Of a stretch of 64,000 nucleotides of DNA, positions 1-8,900 are shown in pieces. The notes under the pieces are model-generated. The model saw only the letters and a list, made by a program, of their open reading frames with translations. It was not told where the DNA came from and did no database searches. This stretch comes from Bryobacterales bacterium (GTDB taxonomy: Bacteria > Acidobacteriota > Terriglobia > Bryobacterales > Bryobacteraceae), in the NCBI GenBank assembly GCA_016716385.1, contig JADJWL010000004.1:434001-498000 (forward strand), read 5' to 3'. A program made the translations under genes and the position numbers. Position 1 is the stretch's first letter. The number at the start of each line of letters is the position of its first letter.

Positions 1-668
1 GTCCGGAGCGGCCTTTGGCCGATCTGCTGCGCCACAAGCTGCGTCCCGGCGATATCTACACGCACATGTACTCGGGGCTGCGCGGCGAACTGGATCCGTC
101 GGGCAAGGTGAATCCAGGGATGTGGGATGGCCGCAAGCGCGGCGTCATTTTCGACGTCGGCCACGGCGGCGGCAGCTTCTCGTGGCGCATCGCGGCGCCT
201 GCCGTCCAGCAGGGTTTCCTGCCGGACTCGATCTCAACCGACCTGCACATTGGCAGCATGAACGCCGGCATGATGGACCAGCTCAACGTGATGAGCAAGA
301 TGCTCACGCTCGGCGTCAAGCTGGACGACGTGATTCGCCAGTCCACGTGGAACCCGGCGCGCGAGATCCAGCGGGAAGATCTGGGGCATCTGTCGGTCGG
401 GGCGCTCGCGGATATGTCCGTCCTGCAACTGGCCAAAGGCGACTTTGGTTTTACCGACATGCACGGCGCGCGCTTGAAGGGCTCGCAGAAGCTGATCTGC
501 GAAATGACCTTCCGCGACGGACGCATGGTCTACGACCTGAACGGCCGCTCCCGCCAGGATTGGGATAAGTTGCCCGCCGGCTACGGTTCGCAGGGAGACC
601 CGCGCTGGGATGGCATTCTCGGCGGCTACCGCCGCGGCGCCGGCGGCGGCAGACGTCCGCAGCGCTAA
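1..668 (+). CDS. amidohydrolase/deacetylase family metallohydrolase, C-terminal part (5' end outside window)
   Basis: The frame is open to the left edge (first whole codon at base 3), so only about the last 220 residues are visible. The stretch with HGGGSFSW, STDLHIGSM, WNPAREI and the later LGHLSVGALADMSVL is what the C-terminal half of dihydroorotase-like amidohydrolases of the deacetylase group looks like. In that family an Asp after the last barrel strand (here in STD) completes the metal/catalytic site, and the VGALADM segment belongs to the small beta-sandwich domain. The substrate cannot be told from this fragment. Its TAA overlaps the stop codon of the convergent minus-strand gene, leaving no room for a terminator. 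An apparent TTG start at base 15 is only an internal codon. Confidence 0.8.
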   Translation, partial: PERPLADLLRHKLRPGDIYTHMYSGLRGELDPSGKVNPGMWDGRKRGVIFDVGHGGGSFSWRIAAPAVQQGFLPDSISTDLHIGSMNAGMMDQLNVMSKMLTLGVKLDDVIRQSTWNPAREIQREDLGHLSVGALADMSVLQLAKGDFGFTDMHGARLKGSQKLICEMTFRDGRMVYDLNGRSRQDWDKLPAGYGSQGDPRWDGILGGYRRGAGGGRRPQR

Positions 669-3343
669 CGCCGGTGCTGCTCGCGTAAGATCGCGGGATC
701 GTCCATGCGCGGCGACGGCCGTGGTATATCCGGAGCCCTCGCCTTCTCCGGCACGAAGAGCCTCTCGTCTACGGGCAATTTCTTGTACGGCGAGAAGTCC
801 GGCTCGGACGTGAAGCAATCCGACAGGTCCGCTGCCGCCGCGTCGAACAGGTTCAGCGGCGGCAGTCCAAGCAGCCGGAAGACCGTCTTCAGCAGGCCCG
901 GGAAGCTCGAGTTCGTATGCGACACGTAGTTCCGTTTCGCCCACGGGCTCGCCACGAGCAGGATTGTGCGGTGCGAGTCGATATGGTCGCGGCCGCCCTG
1001 CGCGTCGTCTTCCGTAATGAAGATGGCCATGTTGCGCCACCATGGCGTGTGGCTCAGGAACTCGACGATCCGGCCCAGTGCCTCGTCATTGTCTGCGACA
1101 AAGGAAGCCTCGTACGGGTAACCGTCCTCCGGCCGTGCCGACGCCATGTGGTCATTCGGCAGATGGATGAACAGCAGCCCGGGCAACGGCTCGTCCCCAT
1201 CGATATACAGTTGCCGGACTTCGCGAATGAACTGGTCGGCGCGGTACTGATCCGGGATGTTCATGTTGTAGCCCGGATATTGCCGCGACGTGTTCCGGTA
1301 AAGCGGACCTGGCATCGGCATGTTGGTCAGCAGACGTGCGCCGGTTGGTTCGAGACCCGTTCCTTCGTCGACTCCCGCCAGCTCAAAGCCTTCCCCGAAG
1401 TTGCGGAACGGGACCCCGTGGCGCTCCAGGTGGTGCCACAGCGTGCCCGCCTGGAGGATCTCCTCCGGATGAACGGAAGAATTGCTTCCGGCGAACAGCA
1501 GGCGTCCCGGTGCGGTGGTGGGGATCCGGAAGTCCCTGCCGCCGGCGTACGACGACATGAGCGAACTCTCGGTCCAGGCGTTCGGGTACGACCCGGCCAG
1601 CCAGTGGTGGCCGTCCACGCTGACCTCCGCGTCGGCGTAGAAGTTGTCACTGAAGGCGAACCGCTCAGCCAGCGCCCGGTGATTGGGCATCACGTTCACG
1701 CCCTGCAGGCTGAACCGCTGCCGCCTGCCGTCGATGTAGCCGTTCCTGCCGAAGCGGGCGAGTCCGGGAAAGCCCGCCACCGGCCCGTTGGAGGCTTCCC
1801 GCAGGTCGCCAAACACTTCGTCGAATGTGCGGTTCTCCTTCACGATCAGGACTACGTGGCGGATTGCGTCCGGCAGCGGCGGCGGATCGCCTTCCGTCGG
1901 GAAGAAGCCGTTGCCCGCCAGGGCCAGTGCCGTCAGCTTCGGGAGTTCCCTGGGGAATGGCAGCGGGAAGATGGACACGGTCCCCCGCCGCAGGACACCG
2001 GAAAACGTTTCATCTTCAAGCGGGCGTGCGTTCGGGCCCGTCCCGTGGCCCTTGGCGTTGGCGACCAGGACCGTGTCGCCATCCAGAGCGATGCGCGTGG
2101 GAAACCAGCCCACGGGCAGGTGTGCGATCACCTGGTTCGTCTTTATGTCGATCACACCGACCGCGTTGATGCCCGCCTCGGCGACCAGCAGCCAGCCCGA
2201 TGTCTGGTGCACCGCGAGTCCCACGGGCAGGATGCCGCGCAGCGCGTCAAGGCCGGGAATCCGCAGCGGGATCTCCGACAGAATCTCGAGGGACGCCGCG
2301 TCGATGACGGTGATCAAGTCCTGGTTGGCGTTCGACACATAGATCCGGTCCGCCGTGGCGGCGATTCCGGATGGGCTGCTGCCGCCCTCCGATTGCGGAC
2401 CCACTGGCAGACCTGTGCGCACAAACGCCTCCACGGCGTGCGTTTCCAGGTTGACCACGGCGACCGAGTTGGCCTCCTTGACGTTCGGGCTGCCCAGTCC
2501 CGGCACGCGCACCGGACCCCGTGCCGTCTCGCGTTCGACGCCGTTCTCCGCCTCGGCTGACGGGAAGCCGAACGCCGGGAAGGGCAGCCCGGTCTCCCTG
2601 GCATTGGCCGCGTCCGCGCCAGGGACCGGCTGGTATTCGAACAGGCCGGCGTTGGTGACGTAGGCACGGCGCCGGTCGGGAGAGAGCGCGATGGCGAAGG
2701 GCAGGCGGCCGAGGCGCACGGAGCCCACCACCTGGTTCCGGCGCACGTCGACGGTGACCAGGCGGAAGTTCGCCTGGTCAATCACGTGGACGAGGTGGCG
2801 GTCCGGGTCGTAGGCGAGGTCGGTCGCGTAGCTGTCGGCGTAGGTTTCGCCGCCGAAGGTTCCGTTGAGATCCCACGTGCGCCGGGTCCGGCCATCGGAG
2901 AGATGAATCCGCCGCAGCCGGCCCGCATTTCCCTCTGCCGCCAGCAGGGTCTGTCCCCCTTCGAAAGCCAGTCCCATGAACACGGAGCGCCATTCGTCGT
3001 CTTCGGACTGCTCCTCGCCGCGGACCCTGCGGGCGACGAAGTGGCGTGCCGCGCGGGTCCGGTCGCGCTGGCGCTCCAGGATGGTCAGCGAGGAGCGCTC
3101 CGGACCGCTGTTGGCGGTCACGACCGTGCTTCCGTCGGCGGACGCGGCCAGCCCCAGGGGGCCGGGACCGGTGATGTACTGTGTTCCGAGAGGGCTGATC
3201 ACACGGCCGCCCGGCAGAATGCTCGGCGCACCGGGTCGTCGCAATGCGGGCCGTTCGCCGGCCGGCGCCGTATAGTATTGCGCCGCCGCCAACGAGCAGG
3301 AGACGATCCAGAACAGGAAAAGCCGCACCCGGGACATGGACAT
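665..3343 (-). CDS. secreted YncE-like beta-propeller fused to a phosphoesterase (alkaline-phosphatase-like) domain
   Basis: A protein of about 892 residues starting MSMSRVRLF with a signal peptide ending near AAAQ. Residues about 50-440 carry repeated propeller blades of the YncE/YVTN type (for example VHVIDQANFRLVTVDV, ITVIDAASLEILSEI, VGVIDIKTNQVIAHL). From about residue 495 a phosphoesterase domain begins with VKENRTFDEVFGDL and continues with VSVDGHHWLAG and FITEDDAQGGRDHID, the signatures of the phospholipase-C-like phosphoesterase family (PF04185). The substrate is unknown. Further upstream extension of the frame overlaps the neighbouring channel gene and looks non-coding. A GGAAG lies six bases before a second ATG at 3337, so that start is equally possible. 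Likely exported to the periplasm. Confidence 0.88.
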   Translation of the reverse strand: MSMSRVRLFLFWIVSCSLAAAQYYTAPAGERPALRRPGAPSILPGGRVISPLGTQYITGPGPLGLAASADGSTVVTANSGPERSSLTILERQRDRTRAARHFVARRVRGEEQSEDDEWRSVFMGLAFEGGQTLLAAEGNAGRLRRIHLSDGRTRRTWDLNGTFGGETYADSYATDLAYDPDRHLVHVIDQANFRLVTVDVRRNQVVGSVRLGRLPFAIALSPDRRRAYVTNAGLFEYQPVPGADAANARETGLPFPAFGFPSAEAENGVERETARGPVRVPGLGSPNVKEANSVAVVNLETHAVEAFVRTGLPVGPQSEGGSSPSGIAATADRIYVSNANQDLITVIDAASLEILSEIPLRIPGLDALRGILPVGLAVHQTSGWLLVAEAGINAVGVIDIKTNQVIAHLPVGWFPTRIALDGDTVLVANAKGHGTGPNARPLEDETFSGVLRRGTVSIFPLPFPRELPKLTALALAGNGFFPTEGDPPPLPDAIRHVVLIVKENRTFDEVFGDLREASNGPVAGFPGLARFGRNGYIDGRRQRFSLQGVNVMPNHRALAERFAFSDNFYADAEVSVDGHHWLAGSYPNAWTESSLMSSYAGGRDFRIPTTAPGRLLFAGSNSSVHPEEILQAGTLWHHLERHGVPFRNFGEGFELAGVDEGTGLEPTGARLLTNMPMPGPLYRNTSRQYPGYNMNIPDQYRADQFIREVRQLYIDGDEPLPGLLFIHLPNDHMASARPEDGYPYEASFVADNDEALGRIVEFLSHTPWWRNMAIFITEDDAQGGRDHIDSHRTILLVASPWAKRNYVSHTNSSFPGLLKTVFRLLGLPPLNLFDAAAADLSDCFTSEPDFSPYKKLPVDERLFVPEKARAPDIPRPSPRMDDPAILREQHRR
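2947..2957 (+). repeat. dispersed motif GGGTCTGTCCC (representative copy; ten in window)
   Basis: Exact GGGTCTGTCCC or its complement occurs at 2947, 5500, 12157, 12498, 12655 and 18999. The single-base variant GGGTCCGTCCC or its complement occurs at 15710, 17031, 17877 and 18474. Nine lie inside genes, in different reading frames and on both strands. Three copies (2947, 12498, 18999) also share the following CCTT-like bases. A RAYT transposase at 17.1-17.8 kb is the obvious candidate for moving them. Confidence 0.55.
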
Positions 3344-3351
3344 CTTCCAGC

Positions 3352-5043
3352 CTAGCTGGAAACGTACTGGCTCAGAAACCGCTCCTCGGACTCCGATCCC
3401 CCGATCAGGACGATCTCGGCGCCGTGCTCCAGGACGGACTGCGGCGGCGGATTGACGATCTGCTTCCCACCGGACTTGAGAGCCACGATGCTGCACCCCG
3501 TCTGCCCGCGAATCGCACTGGCCGCGATCGTGCTGCCTTCGAGCGACGGCGGCACCGGGAGACGGAACACGTGCAACCCCTCGGCCATAAACAGAATGTC
3601 GCCTCGGCGCAGGAGATTGATCAGGACGTTCGCCCCCATCGAAGCGTACGAAAGCACGAAGTCGGCGCCCGCGCGATGCAGGGTCGACACGTTGCGTTCC
3701 AGCGTGGAACGGCTGAGGATCTGGATGTCCGGCCGCAGCCGCCGGCAATATAGCGTCAGGTAGACGTTGATGTCGTCCTCGTGGGTCGTCACCAGGACCG
3801 AGGGCGCCGTGTCAATTCCCGCCTGTTTCAGAACCTCGAGATCGGCGGCGTCTCCAGCGACGTAGCGGGAGGGGTCGCGGACACGCTCCGGGCGCTTCTC
3901 CACGATGATGGACGGAAACCCCGCCTCATCCAGCGCGCGCGCCGCCGCGCGGCCGACTCTTCCGCCGCCGATGATGATGACGGCGCCTGGCGTCGCTTTG
4001 TACGTCTGGAACACCTGGTTGTAGGCGTCGAGCTGCGTCACGGTGCCCGTCATGACGAGCACCGTGTGCTCCGAGATGCGCGTGTCCGGACCCGCCAGGG
4101 CGAACATGCCGCGTTCCCATACGCCCGCAACACTGAGATGGAACTGCTCGCGCAGCCTTGCCTCGCGGAGGGTCCTGCCCACCAGCGGCGTATTGGCCGC
4201 GGCGGCTTCGGCGACCATCATGTCGTCGAACTCACCGATCACGTGGGCGCGCGCGTCCCGGCCAATCACGCGCCGTGCCAGCGCTTGCCCGAGAACGCTG
4301 GCCAGCATCAGGACACGCGACGTCCCGGCCAGTTCCAAAATGTCAATCGAAGCCTCGGCCGACGCCGTCGCCACCACCGGCACCGTCGGGGAGATCTCCC
4401 GGACCGTAAACGCGATGTTCGTGTTGACAGGATCCGTCAGCGTCGCCGCGACCAGCACCGCCTGGTCGACGCGAACCTTGCGGTACGTCTCGGGATCGTC
4501 GACCGCGCCCAGCACCACCCGCACTCCCTGGTCGTGCAGGTCGAGAGCAGCGGACAACTGAGGTTCGATGACTGCGTACGGATAACGGTACTTCTGCAGC
4601 AGGCGCACGAACGCCGCGTCGACCGGCCCGTAGTTCGTGAGGATCACGTGGCCGCGCGTGTCCGCCGGGAGGTGGTCCGGAGCGCGGGCAGCGGTTTGCG
4701 CTTCCATCCATGGGGCATAGAAGAACTGGATGAACGTGAACGGCAGCAGGACGAGCAGGAACAGCGTTCCCGACAGCAGCACCACCACGGAGAAGATGCG
4801 GCCGATGTCGGACTCGAACGTGATGTCGCCGAAGCCGAGGGTCGACATGACCACGAGTGTCCAGTACACCCCTGTGATCCACGAATGAGCCTGCCCCTCG
4901 AGCGCCATCAGGAAATGAAACACCGTGCTGAACGAAGCGATCATGAGCGCCAGGATCAGCAGGAAGCGCAGGAGGATGAACAGATTCCGCTGCTGGCGGC
5001 GCTGGCTCAGGTAACCGAGGAGGACGCTGAAGAATGTCTTCAT
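3352..5043 (-). CDS. potassium channel with two RCK (TrkA-N/TrkA-C) modules
   Basis: 563 residues. Two N-terminal membrane segments (about 20-48 and 82-108) flank a pore helix and the selectivity filter TLGFGD at about 68-73, a variant of the usual TVGYGD. The cytoplasmic part holds two NAD-binding RCK modules. The first has a degenerate glycine loop (LTNYGPVD). The second has an intact one (GGGRVGRAA) followed by an acidic residue (VEKRPER). A TrkA-C domain ends the protein (about 480-560). One chain with tandem RCKs would form the gating ring as a tetramer. It gates K+ flow across the inner membrane, probably in response to nucleotide or ion ligands. The gene lies nine bases upstream of the phosphoesterase gene on the same strand. 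Confidence 0.9.
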   Translation of the reverse strand: MKTFFSVLLGYLSQRRQQRNLFILLRFLLILALMIASFSTVFHFLMALEGQAHSWITGVYWTLVVMSTLGFGDITFESDIGRIFSVVVLLSGTLFLLVLLPFTFIQFFYAPWMEAQTAARAPDHLPADTRGHVILTNYGPVDAAFVRLLQKYRYPYAVIEPQLSAALDLHDQGVRVVLGAVDDPETYRKVRVDQAVLVAATLTDPVNTNIAFTVREISPTVPVVATASAEASIDILELAGTSRVLMLASVLGQALARRVIGRDARAHVIGEFDDMMVAEAAAANTPLVGRTLREARLREQFHLSVAGVWERGMFALAGPDTRISEHTVLVMTGTVTQLDAYNQVFQTYKATPGAVIIIGGGRVGRAAARALDEAGFPSIIVEKRPERVRDPSRYVAGDAADLEVLKQAGIDTAPSVLVTTHEDDINVYLTLYCRRLRPDIQILSRSTLERNVSTLHRAGADFVLSYASMGANVLINLLRRGDILFMAEGLHVFRLPVPPSLEGSTIAASAIRGQTGCSIVALKSGGKQIVNPPPQSVLEHGAEIVLIGGSESEERFLSQYVSS

Positions 5044-5101
5044 TGCGACGGCACATCAACATACCCGAACAGGGTCCCGGCACGCAAGCGCGAGACTGCC
5101 A

Positions 5102-5110
5102 TGCTAGAAT
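5102..5110 (+). promoter_or_regulatory. extended -10 element (TGCTAGAAT) before the HTH/TPR gene
   Basis: TGC followed by TAGAAT sits 15 bases before the ATG at 5126 in the 82-base divergent gap with the potassium channel gene. It matches an extended -10 (TGn-TAnAAT). I see no convincing -35. The same nine bases occur in front of the halogenase-like gene on the other strand near 29.58 kb. Confidence 0.35.
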
Positions 5111-5125
5111 TGCCGCTAGCTGGTC

Positions 5126-6055
5126 ATGGACTTGCCTCAAGGCTACACGAAGCAAGACGTGTGCCGGATGTTGTCGATTTCGGACCGCCAGTTGCGGTCC
5201 TGGCAACGGCGCGGGTTCGTCCCCATCTCCCCAACGTTCACCTTCGCCGATCTGATCGCGTTGCGCACGTTGCAGAAACTGCGTGAGAGCCGCGTACCGC
5301 CCGGCAAGATCCTGCGCGCGATTGAATCCCTCAAGGCGAAGCTCGCTCACGTGGATCGCCCCCTGTCGCAGTTGAAGATTGTCTGCGAGGGAGGCCGGCT
5401 CGCCGTCCAGGAGTCCGGCCAGCGGATGGAAGCGATCACGGGCCAGATGCTGTTCGACTTCGACACGGCGGAACTGGGCCGGCTGACGGCGTTTCCGGTG
5501 GGACAGACCCCGGGTAAGTCGCCTCCGCCCCCCGACCCACGCGAAGCCGAGCACTGGTTCCAAAAAGGTCTTGAACTCGAAGAATCCGGCGCCCCGCTCA
5601 AGGATGCGATTCAGGCGTACCGCAAGGCCATCGAGATCAATCCCAGCGCCGCAGGGGCGCTGGTAAACCTCGGCACCATCTATTTCCATATGCGGCGCTA
5701 CCGCGAAGCGCAAACGTATTACGAGCGCGCGGTGGCCGCTGACGCCCGGTATCCGCTGGCGCACTTCAACGTGGCGAATCTTTACGAAGAGATGGGGCAC
5801 CGGGAGATCGCCCGTGAGCACTACCTCACGGCGCTCCGTCTCAACCCGCACTACGCGGATGCCCACTACAACCTGGCGCTCCTCGCGGAGCGTTGCGGGG
5901 ACCTGATGGGGGCCGCCCGGCACTGGCGGGCCTACCTCAAGATTGACCCTTCCTCATCCTGGGCCGACATCGCCCGGCGCCAGCTTGAGAAGCTGCGCGC
6001 GGCCGCCGTGGTGCGCGGGGGCGGTGACAGGACTGCTACACTGGAGAACAAATGA
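5126..6055 (+). CDS. MerR-type helix-turn-helix domain fused to tetratricopeptide repeats
   Basis: 309 residues. Residues about 8-75 look like a MerR winged helix (YTKQDVCRMLSISDRQLRSW, then FTFADLIALRTLQKL). Next comes a region ending near 118, a proline-rich linker (about 118-140), then four TPR units to about 300 (for example AGALVNLGTIYFHMRRYREA, YPLAHFNVANLYEEMGH, YADAHYNLALLAERCGD). The DNA-binding half may regulate nearby genes; the TPR half would bind a protein partner. The stop overlaps the ATG of the next gene (ATGA), so the two are translationally coupled. One of the dispersed GGGACAGACCC motifs lies exactly in the linker (5500-5510). I know of no experimentally defined function for this fusion. 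Confidence 0.82.
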   Translation: MDLPQGYTKQDVCRMLSISDRQLRSWQRRGFVPISPTFTFADLIALRTLQKLRESRVPPGKILRAIESLKAKLAHVDRPLSQLKIVCEGGRLAVQESGQRMEAITGQMLFDFDTAELGRLTAFPVGQTPGKSPPPPDPREAEHWFQKGLELEESGAPLKDAIQAYRKAIEINPSAAGALVNLGTIYFHMRRYREAQTYYERAVAADARYPLAHFNVANLYEEMGHREIAREHYLTALRLNPHYADAHYNLALLAERCGDLMGAARHWRAYLKIDPSSSWADIARRQLEKLRAAAVVRGGGDRTATLENK

Positions 6056-7104
6056 GGGGCAGCATCCGGATCGTCCTGTTCCTGGCCGCCTTGACCGCGG
6101 CCTTCGCCCTCCTGGGGCAGAACTCTGAACCAGCGGCGCGCGAGCCCGAAGCATCGCCTGAGCAGACCATCCGCGTCGAAGTCGAGGAGGTCATCGTTCC
6201 GGTCACCGTGACCGACGACAAGGGACGCTTCGTCTCCGACCTGGATGCCAAGGATTTTCGCATTTTCGACGAGGGCCGGCCCCAGCAAATCCGCTTTTTC
6301 ACGCGCGATCCGCAGCAGCCGGTAGTGGTCGGATTCCTCCTGGACATGAGCAACTCGACGCGCATTCACTGGAAGCATTTCCAGGAGGCGTCGATGGAAC
6401 TGGCGTTCAACCTGCTCCCCGGCGATGACCGCTTCAGTGGGTATCTGATTACGTTCGCCAATGACGCCGAGCTGGCGGTGAACACCACCCAGGACTCGGA
6501 GAAGATCGCCGACAAGATCCGGAAACTCAAGCCCGGTGGCGGCGCTGCCTTTTATGACGCGATTTACATGGCCTGCACCACCCGCAGCCTGATCCAGGGC
6601 GAGCCCTACGAGCCGCGCCGAGTGATCATCGTGATCGGCGATGGCCACGATACGGCGTCCAAGAAATCGCTCGAGGAAGTGCTCGAACTGGCGCAGCGCA
6701 ACCTCGTGACGATTTATGCGCTGAGCACGGTGTCGTTCGGATTCTCAAGCGAGGGCGAGAAGAATCTCACCCGCCTGGCCGAAGAGACCGGGGGACGCGT
6801 GATGTACCCGCTGAACAACCTCTACAAGGACATCTCGGGCTATCTCTCGACGCCCTCGGACGAGGGGAACTTTGCGATCAAGGTCGGCACCGGCGGATAT
6901 GCCGCCGAGGTGGCGAGCGGAATCTTCCGTGCCATCGCGGCTGTTTCCGGCGAGATCTCGACCCAGTACATCCTGCGCTACGTTCCGGACACCGGTACGT
7001 CTCCGGATTCGAAGCTGTTCCGGAAGATCGAAGTCAAGGTGCCCGTCCTGCCGCATGTCCGGATGCGGCACAGGAGCGGATACTATCCCAGCCAGCCTCA
7101 ATAG
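6052..7104 (+). CDS. secreted VWA-domain protein (acidobacterial VWFA-related family)
   Basis: 350 residues with a signal peptide (hydrophobic about 5-21). A short beta region (VTVTDDKGRFVSDLDAKDFRIF at about 51-72) is followed by a von Willebrand A fold with the metal-ion-dependent adhesion site DMSNS at 98-102. This arrangement matches the VWFA-related acidobacterial family (TIGR03436), many copies of which occur per genome in Solibacter relatives. Its ligand is unknown. The start overlaps the stop of the HTH/TPR gene by four bases, so the two are expressed together. Expected location is periplasmic or on the cell surface. Confidence 0.88.
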   Translation: MRGSIRIVLFLAALTAAFALLGQNSEPAAREPEASPEQTIRVEVEEVIVPVTVTDDKGRFVSDLDAKDFRIFDEGRPQQIRFFTRDPQQPVVVGFLLDMSNSTRIHWKHFQEASMELAFNLLPGDDRFSGYLITFANDAELAVNTTQDSEKIADKIRKLKPGGGAAFYDAIYMACTTRSLIQGEPYEPRRVIIVIGDGHDTASKKSLEEVLELAQRNLVTIYALSTVSFGFSSEGEKNLTRLAEETGGRVMYPLNNLYKDISGYLSTPSDEGNFAIKVGTGGYAAEVASGIFRAIAAVSGEISTQYILRYVPDTGTSPDSKLFRKIEVKVPVLPHVRMRHRSGYYPSQPQ

Positions 7105-7126
7105 ATCCGGCCGATAAGAAACACCA

Positions 7127-7918
7127 ATGGCGGCGCGCGGCGAGTTCGTGATCCTGCGGCTGGACCGGCCGGGGCTCCCCACGGCGAATCTTGGTGTCCT
7201 CCTGCTGGACCCGGAACACGGCCGCCTCTATCGGAAGTGGCGCGACGATCTGAGCACACTTGGCGATGACGTCGCCAGCCACCTGCCCGAATACTGCGAA
7301 TCGATGGTGTACGAGATGGGCGCCTCGGAGTTCGTCGCGCACCTCGAAGACACGCTCTCCCATGCGATTCGCGTCACGGACCGCGAGGCAGTGGAGGTCC
7401 AGGATTTCTCCCGGTCCCTGAACCGGCTGTTCGCCGAGCATGTCCAGGCGCGCAGAGTGCTGCCCTTTGTGACGCATGTGCCGCTCTACTCGGCGCGCGC
7501 CGCGGCAGGCGGATTCGGCCACGAAATGGATGTTGAGACGGAGGACTGGGTCGCGGTGCCCGGAGCGGAAGAAGGCCGGCTGCGGTTGACCTCGGACATG
7601 TTCGCTGCGCGCGTCGTGGGCCGGTCGATGGAGCCGCTCATCCCCGATGGCAGTGTGTGCCTCTTCCGCGCTCATGTGACGGGATCGCGGCAGGGCAAAC
7701 GTCTCCTGGTGGAGCGGGCCGGAGCGGGGACGGGCGTCGAGCTGACCGTGAAGCGCTACCGTTCCGTCAAGGCGGCGCGCGGAGAAGAGTGGAGCCACGC
7801 CGCGATCCGTCTGGAGCCGCTGAATCCTGAGTTCGAGCCGATGGAGTTCGCTCCCGAAGACGAGCAGCGCGATTTCCGGGTGCTGGGCGAGTTCGTCCAG
7901 GTGCTCGATGAAGCCTGA
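7127..7918 (+). CDS. S24 (LexA-like) peptidase-domain protein without a DNA-binding domain
   Basis: 263 residues. The C-terminal half reads as a LexA/UmuD-type S24 fold: an Ala-Gly pair in a candidate autocleavage site (about 127-128, YSARAAAGGFG), the nucleophile Ser167 in VVGRSMEPLIPDG, and the general-base Lys209 in ELTVKRYRS. The first ~110 residues (GEFVILRLDRPGLPTANLGV and on) resemble DUF3037-like proteins rather than a helix-turn-helix. The 3' end overlaps mutY by 11 bases, tying it to a DNA-repair gene. A role in damage-responsive cleavage is plausible but is inference; an inactive peptidase fold used only for dimerisation is the alternative. Confidence 0.75.
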   Translation: MAARGEFVILRLDRPGLPTANLGVLLLDPEHGRLYRKWRDDLSTLGDDVASHLPEYCESMVYEMGASEFVAHLEDTLSHAIRVTDREAVEVQDFSRSLNRLFAEHVQARRVLPFVTHVPLYSARAAAGGFGHEMDVETEDWVAVPGAEEGRLRLTSDMFAARVVGRSMEPLIPDGSVCLFRAHVTGSRQGKRLLVERAGAGTGVELTVKRYRSVKAARGEEWSHAAIRLEPLNPEFEPMEFAPEDEQRDFRVLGEFVQVLDEA

Positions 7919-8900
7919 CGGCTTTGCAGGGACGCTCCTGGCCTGGTACCGGCAAGCGCGCCGCAAGCTTCCCTGGCGGCAGACCAGCGACCCCTACGCC
8001 ATCCTGGTCTCCGAATTCATGCTCCAGCAGACCCGGGTTTCGGTGGTCGAGCCCTACTTTCGCCGCTTCCTGAAGCGCTTTCCCGACGCCGCGTCGCTCG
8101 CCGCCGCCACCGACGCGGAGCTGCTCGCGCACTGGGCGGGCCTCGGCTACTACTCCCGCGCGCGCAACCTGCGTCAGGCGGCCGAAGCGATTGCGGCCAG
8201 CGGCTTCCCGCGGTCCAGCGAAGCTCTGCGCCGCTTGCCCGGAGTTGGCGAGTATACGGCCGCCGCTGTGGCAAGCATCGCTTTCGGCGAACCCGTTCCC
8301 GCAGTCGACGGCAATGTGCTGCGTGTGATGGCGCGCGTCACGAATGACGCCGGCGAGATCGCGGTTCCGGCGACGCGGAAGCGTTTGGCTGCCGAAGCGG
8401 CGGTTCGGCTGGATGCTAGCCACGCGGGCGACTTCAACCAGGCGCTCATGGAACTCGGCGCGACCATCTGCCTGCCGCGCAACCCGCAGTGCCTGCTCTG
8501 CCCCGTTCTGGGACACTGCGAAGCCCGCGCCTGCGGGACCCAGGACTCACTGCCGGTCAAGGCTTCGCGGAGCACTGCCATCCGCCAGGAGGTCTCGCTC
8601 GTGGTCGTGAAAAGAGGGACGGACCTCCTTTTGCGGCAGCGGGACCGGGATGCCGGCCGCCTCGCGGGCTTCTGGGAACTCCCGTCACCCGGCGACCTGC
8701 CGGGGAATCCGGCACTGCGTCCGCTCGGCACGTTCCGCCACGCCATCACCCGCTATCAGTACACGGTCACGGTTTCGTCTGCCGTCCTGAGGACAACCCC
8801 CGCCGGGTGGGCGTGGGTGAGCGCAGGAGCGCTTCCCGATCTGCCGATCACGACGATGACCCGGAAAGCGCTCGCCCTGGCTCACTCTCCACTCTGCTGA
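7908..8900 (+). CDS. mutY: A/G-specific adenine glycosylase
   Basis: 330 residues. It removes adenine mispaired with 8-oxoguanine. Diagnostic features: LPWR (21-24), catalytic Glu36 in SEFMLQQT, the helix-hairpin-helix LRRLPGVGEYTA (108-119), catalytic Asp134 in AVDGNVLRV, and the 4Fe-4S ligands Cys188, Cys195, Cys198 and Cys204 spaced C-x6-C-x2-C-x5-C. A C-terminal NUDIX-like 8-oxoG recognition domain follows from about residue 225 (RQRDRDAGRLAGFWELPSPGD). The start overlaps the S24-like gene by 11 bases. Its last 19 bases overlap the end of the convergent glucosidase gene. Confidence 0.95.
   Translation: MKPDGFAGTLLAWYRQARRKLPWRQTSDPYAILVSEFMLQQTRVSVVEPYFRRFLKRFPDAASLAAATDAELLAHWAGLGYYSRARNLRQAAEAIAASGFPRSSEALRRLPGVGEYTAAAVASIAFGEPVPAVDGNVLRVMARVTNDAGEIAVPATRKRLAAEAAVRLDASHAGDFNQALMELGATICLPRNPQCLLCPVLGHCEARACGTQDSLPVKASRSTAIRQEVSLVVVKRGTDLLLRQRDRDAGRLAGFWELPSPGDLPGNPALRPLGTFRHAITRYQYTVTVSSAVLRTTPAGWAWVSAGALPDLPITTMTRKALALAHSPLC

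Noticed and set aside
917..2560. Long plus-strand open frame (about 547 codons) opposite the phosphoesterase gene
   Set aside because: Its translation has no recognisable fold and is the antisense shadow of a gene with clear propeller and phosphoesterase motifs.
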